DNA from: JBDSTZ01 sp039927975
GTDB taxonomy: Bacteria > Pseudomonadota > Gammaproteobacteria > Burkholderiales > Burkholderiaceae_D
DNA length: 12,687 nucleotides
Direction: 5' to 3'
Assembly (NCBI GenBank): GCA_039927975.1
Contig: JBDSTZ010000090.1
Coordinates: 1-12,687 of the forward strand
Under the pieces are notes generated by a model. It did no database searches. It saw nothing but the letters and a program-made list of their open reading frames with translations, and was not told the origin of the DNA. A program made the position numbers and the translations under genes. Positions within the stretch are counted from its first letter, which is position 1; each line of letters starts with the position of its first letter. Positions 12,042 to 12,687 of this stretch are shown one piece after another.

Positions 12042-12687
12042 ATGACCGCAACGCTGGACCCCACCGCCGTCGCCCAGTACCTGGCCGACCATCCGCAATT
12101 CTTCCAGGAGTACGCCGCCCTGCTCGGACAGATCAAGCTGTCGAGCCCGCTCACCGGCAAGGCCGTCTCGCTGCAGGAGCGCCAGATGGAAGTCATGCGC
12201 GACAAGTACAAATCGCTCGAGCTGCGCATGGCCGAACTGCTGCGCACGGCCGAGGACAATGCCGCCATCGCCAACAAATTCCTGTCCTGGACCCAGGACC
12301 TGCTGCTCGAGCGCAACGACGCCGAGCTGCCGCGCGCGCTCATCAACGGCCTGTGCAACCAGTTCGGCGTGCCGCAGGCGACCCTGCGCCTGTGGGACCT
12401 GGCGCCGGCCCACGCCGACGCCTGGTTCGCCCGCGACGTCTCGGAGGACGCCCGCATCTTCGCCAACAGCCTGCTGGCGCCCTACTGCGGCAGCAACAAC
12501 GATTTTGAAGCGGTGCGCTGGCTGAGCGAACCGGAAGCGGTGCAGTCGACCGTGATCCTGCCGCTGCGCCAGGGCGCCGGCGCCGCCTTCGGCCTGCTGA
12601 TTCTCGGTTCGCCCGACCCGCAGCGCTTCTCCAGCCAGATGGCGACCGATTTCCTGATCCACATCGGCGAAACCGCCAGCGCCGCCC
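12042..12687 (+). CDS. DUF484 family protein, 3' end cut by window edge
   Basis: The 215 visible residues match DUF484, a GAF-like domain family found in proteobacteria next to dapF and the recombinase gene xerC. The start TLDPTAVAQYLADHPQFFQEY contains the typical V-x2-YL-x2-HP-x-FF opening. A charged helix follows at about 45-75 (SLQERQMEVMRDKYKSLE, likely coiled coil), then a GAF-like domain with LPLRQGAGAAFGLLILGS near 185-202 and a helix starting SSQMATDFL near 209. Family members are about 220-230 residues, so only a few are missing. The function is not established. The start is chosen by family fit; the upstream ribosome site is weak (AAAGAC). Here dapF is 5 kb away, separated by the Sel1 and porin genes, which is unlike the usual adjacency. 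Confidence 0.92.
   Translation, partial: MTATLDPTAVAQYLADHPQFFQEYAALLGQIKLSSPLTGKAVSLQERQMEVMRDKYKSLELRMAELLRTAEDNAAIANKFLSWTQDLLLERNDAELPRALINGLCNQFGVPQATLRLWDLAPAHADAWFARDVSEDARIFANSLLAPYCGSNNDFEAVRWLSEPEAVQSTVILPLRQGAGAAFGLLILGSPDPQRFSSQMATDFLIHIGETASAA

Overview
The window is GC-rich chromosomal DNA from a betaproteobacterium, most likely an Oxalobacteraceae member of the Massilia/Duganella/Janthinobacterium type. I infer this from the order metK, two LpxL-family acyltransferases, dapF and a DUF484 gene, from the SAH riboswitch ahead of ahcY, from the PEP-CTERM protein and from the two 16-stranded-type porins. No rRNA, tRNA, CRISPR array, transposase, integrase or phage gene was seen. Most of the region is conserved housekeeping and envelope DNA; I did not find a large undescribed system, and the interest lies mainly in regulatory elements and intergenic structure.

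Left part (1-2888): ahcY (minus strand, cut at its 3' end by the window edge) is preceded by a well-formed S-adenosylhomocysteine riboswitch. Divergent from it is a PEP-CTERM surface protein gene with a near-consensus sigma-54 promoter and a TTG start. An SRPBCC-fold membrane-anchored protein follows, and a perfectly palindromic two-way terminator separates it from metK, which converges on it.

Middle part (2934-6924): metK (minus) has a 7-bp inverted repeat in its short leader. Divergent from metK runs a plus-strand cluster of two lipid A acyltransferase paralogues that overlap by ATGA, then dapF. AhcY and MetK are two enzymes of the SAM cycle (SAM synthesis and SAH removal); the acyltransferases build the outer-membrane lipid A, and DapF supplies meso-diaminopimelate for peptidoglycan and lysine.

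Right part (6988-12687): a Sel1-repeat protein of unknown role (minus) converges on dapF. A 529-bp intergenic region follows, with a three-copy 12-bp tandem repeat, an isolated TAGAAT box and a 19-codon ORF followed by a hairpin. Then come two unlike porins, the first with the codon use of a highly expressed gene, each ending in its own terminator. The window closes inside a DUF484 gene. In related genomes DUF484 commonly follows dapF directly (with xerC), so the Sel1-porin-porin block appears to split an ancestral dapF-DUF484 neighbourhood; this is inference that needs comparative genomics.
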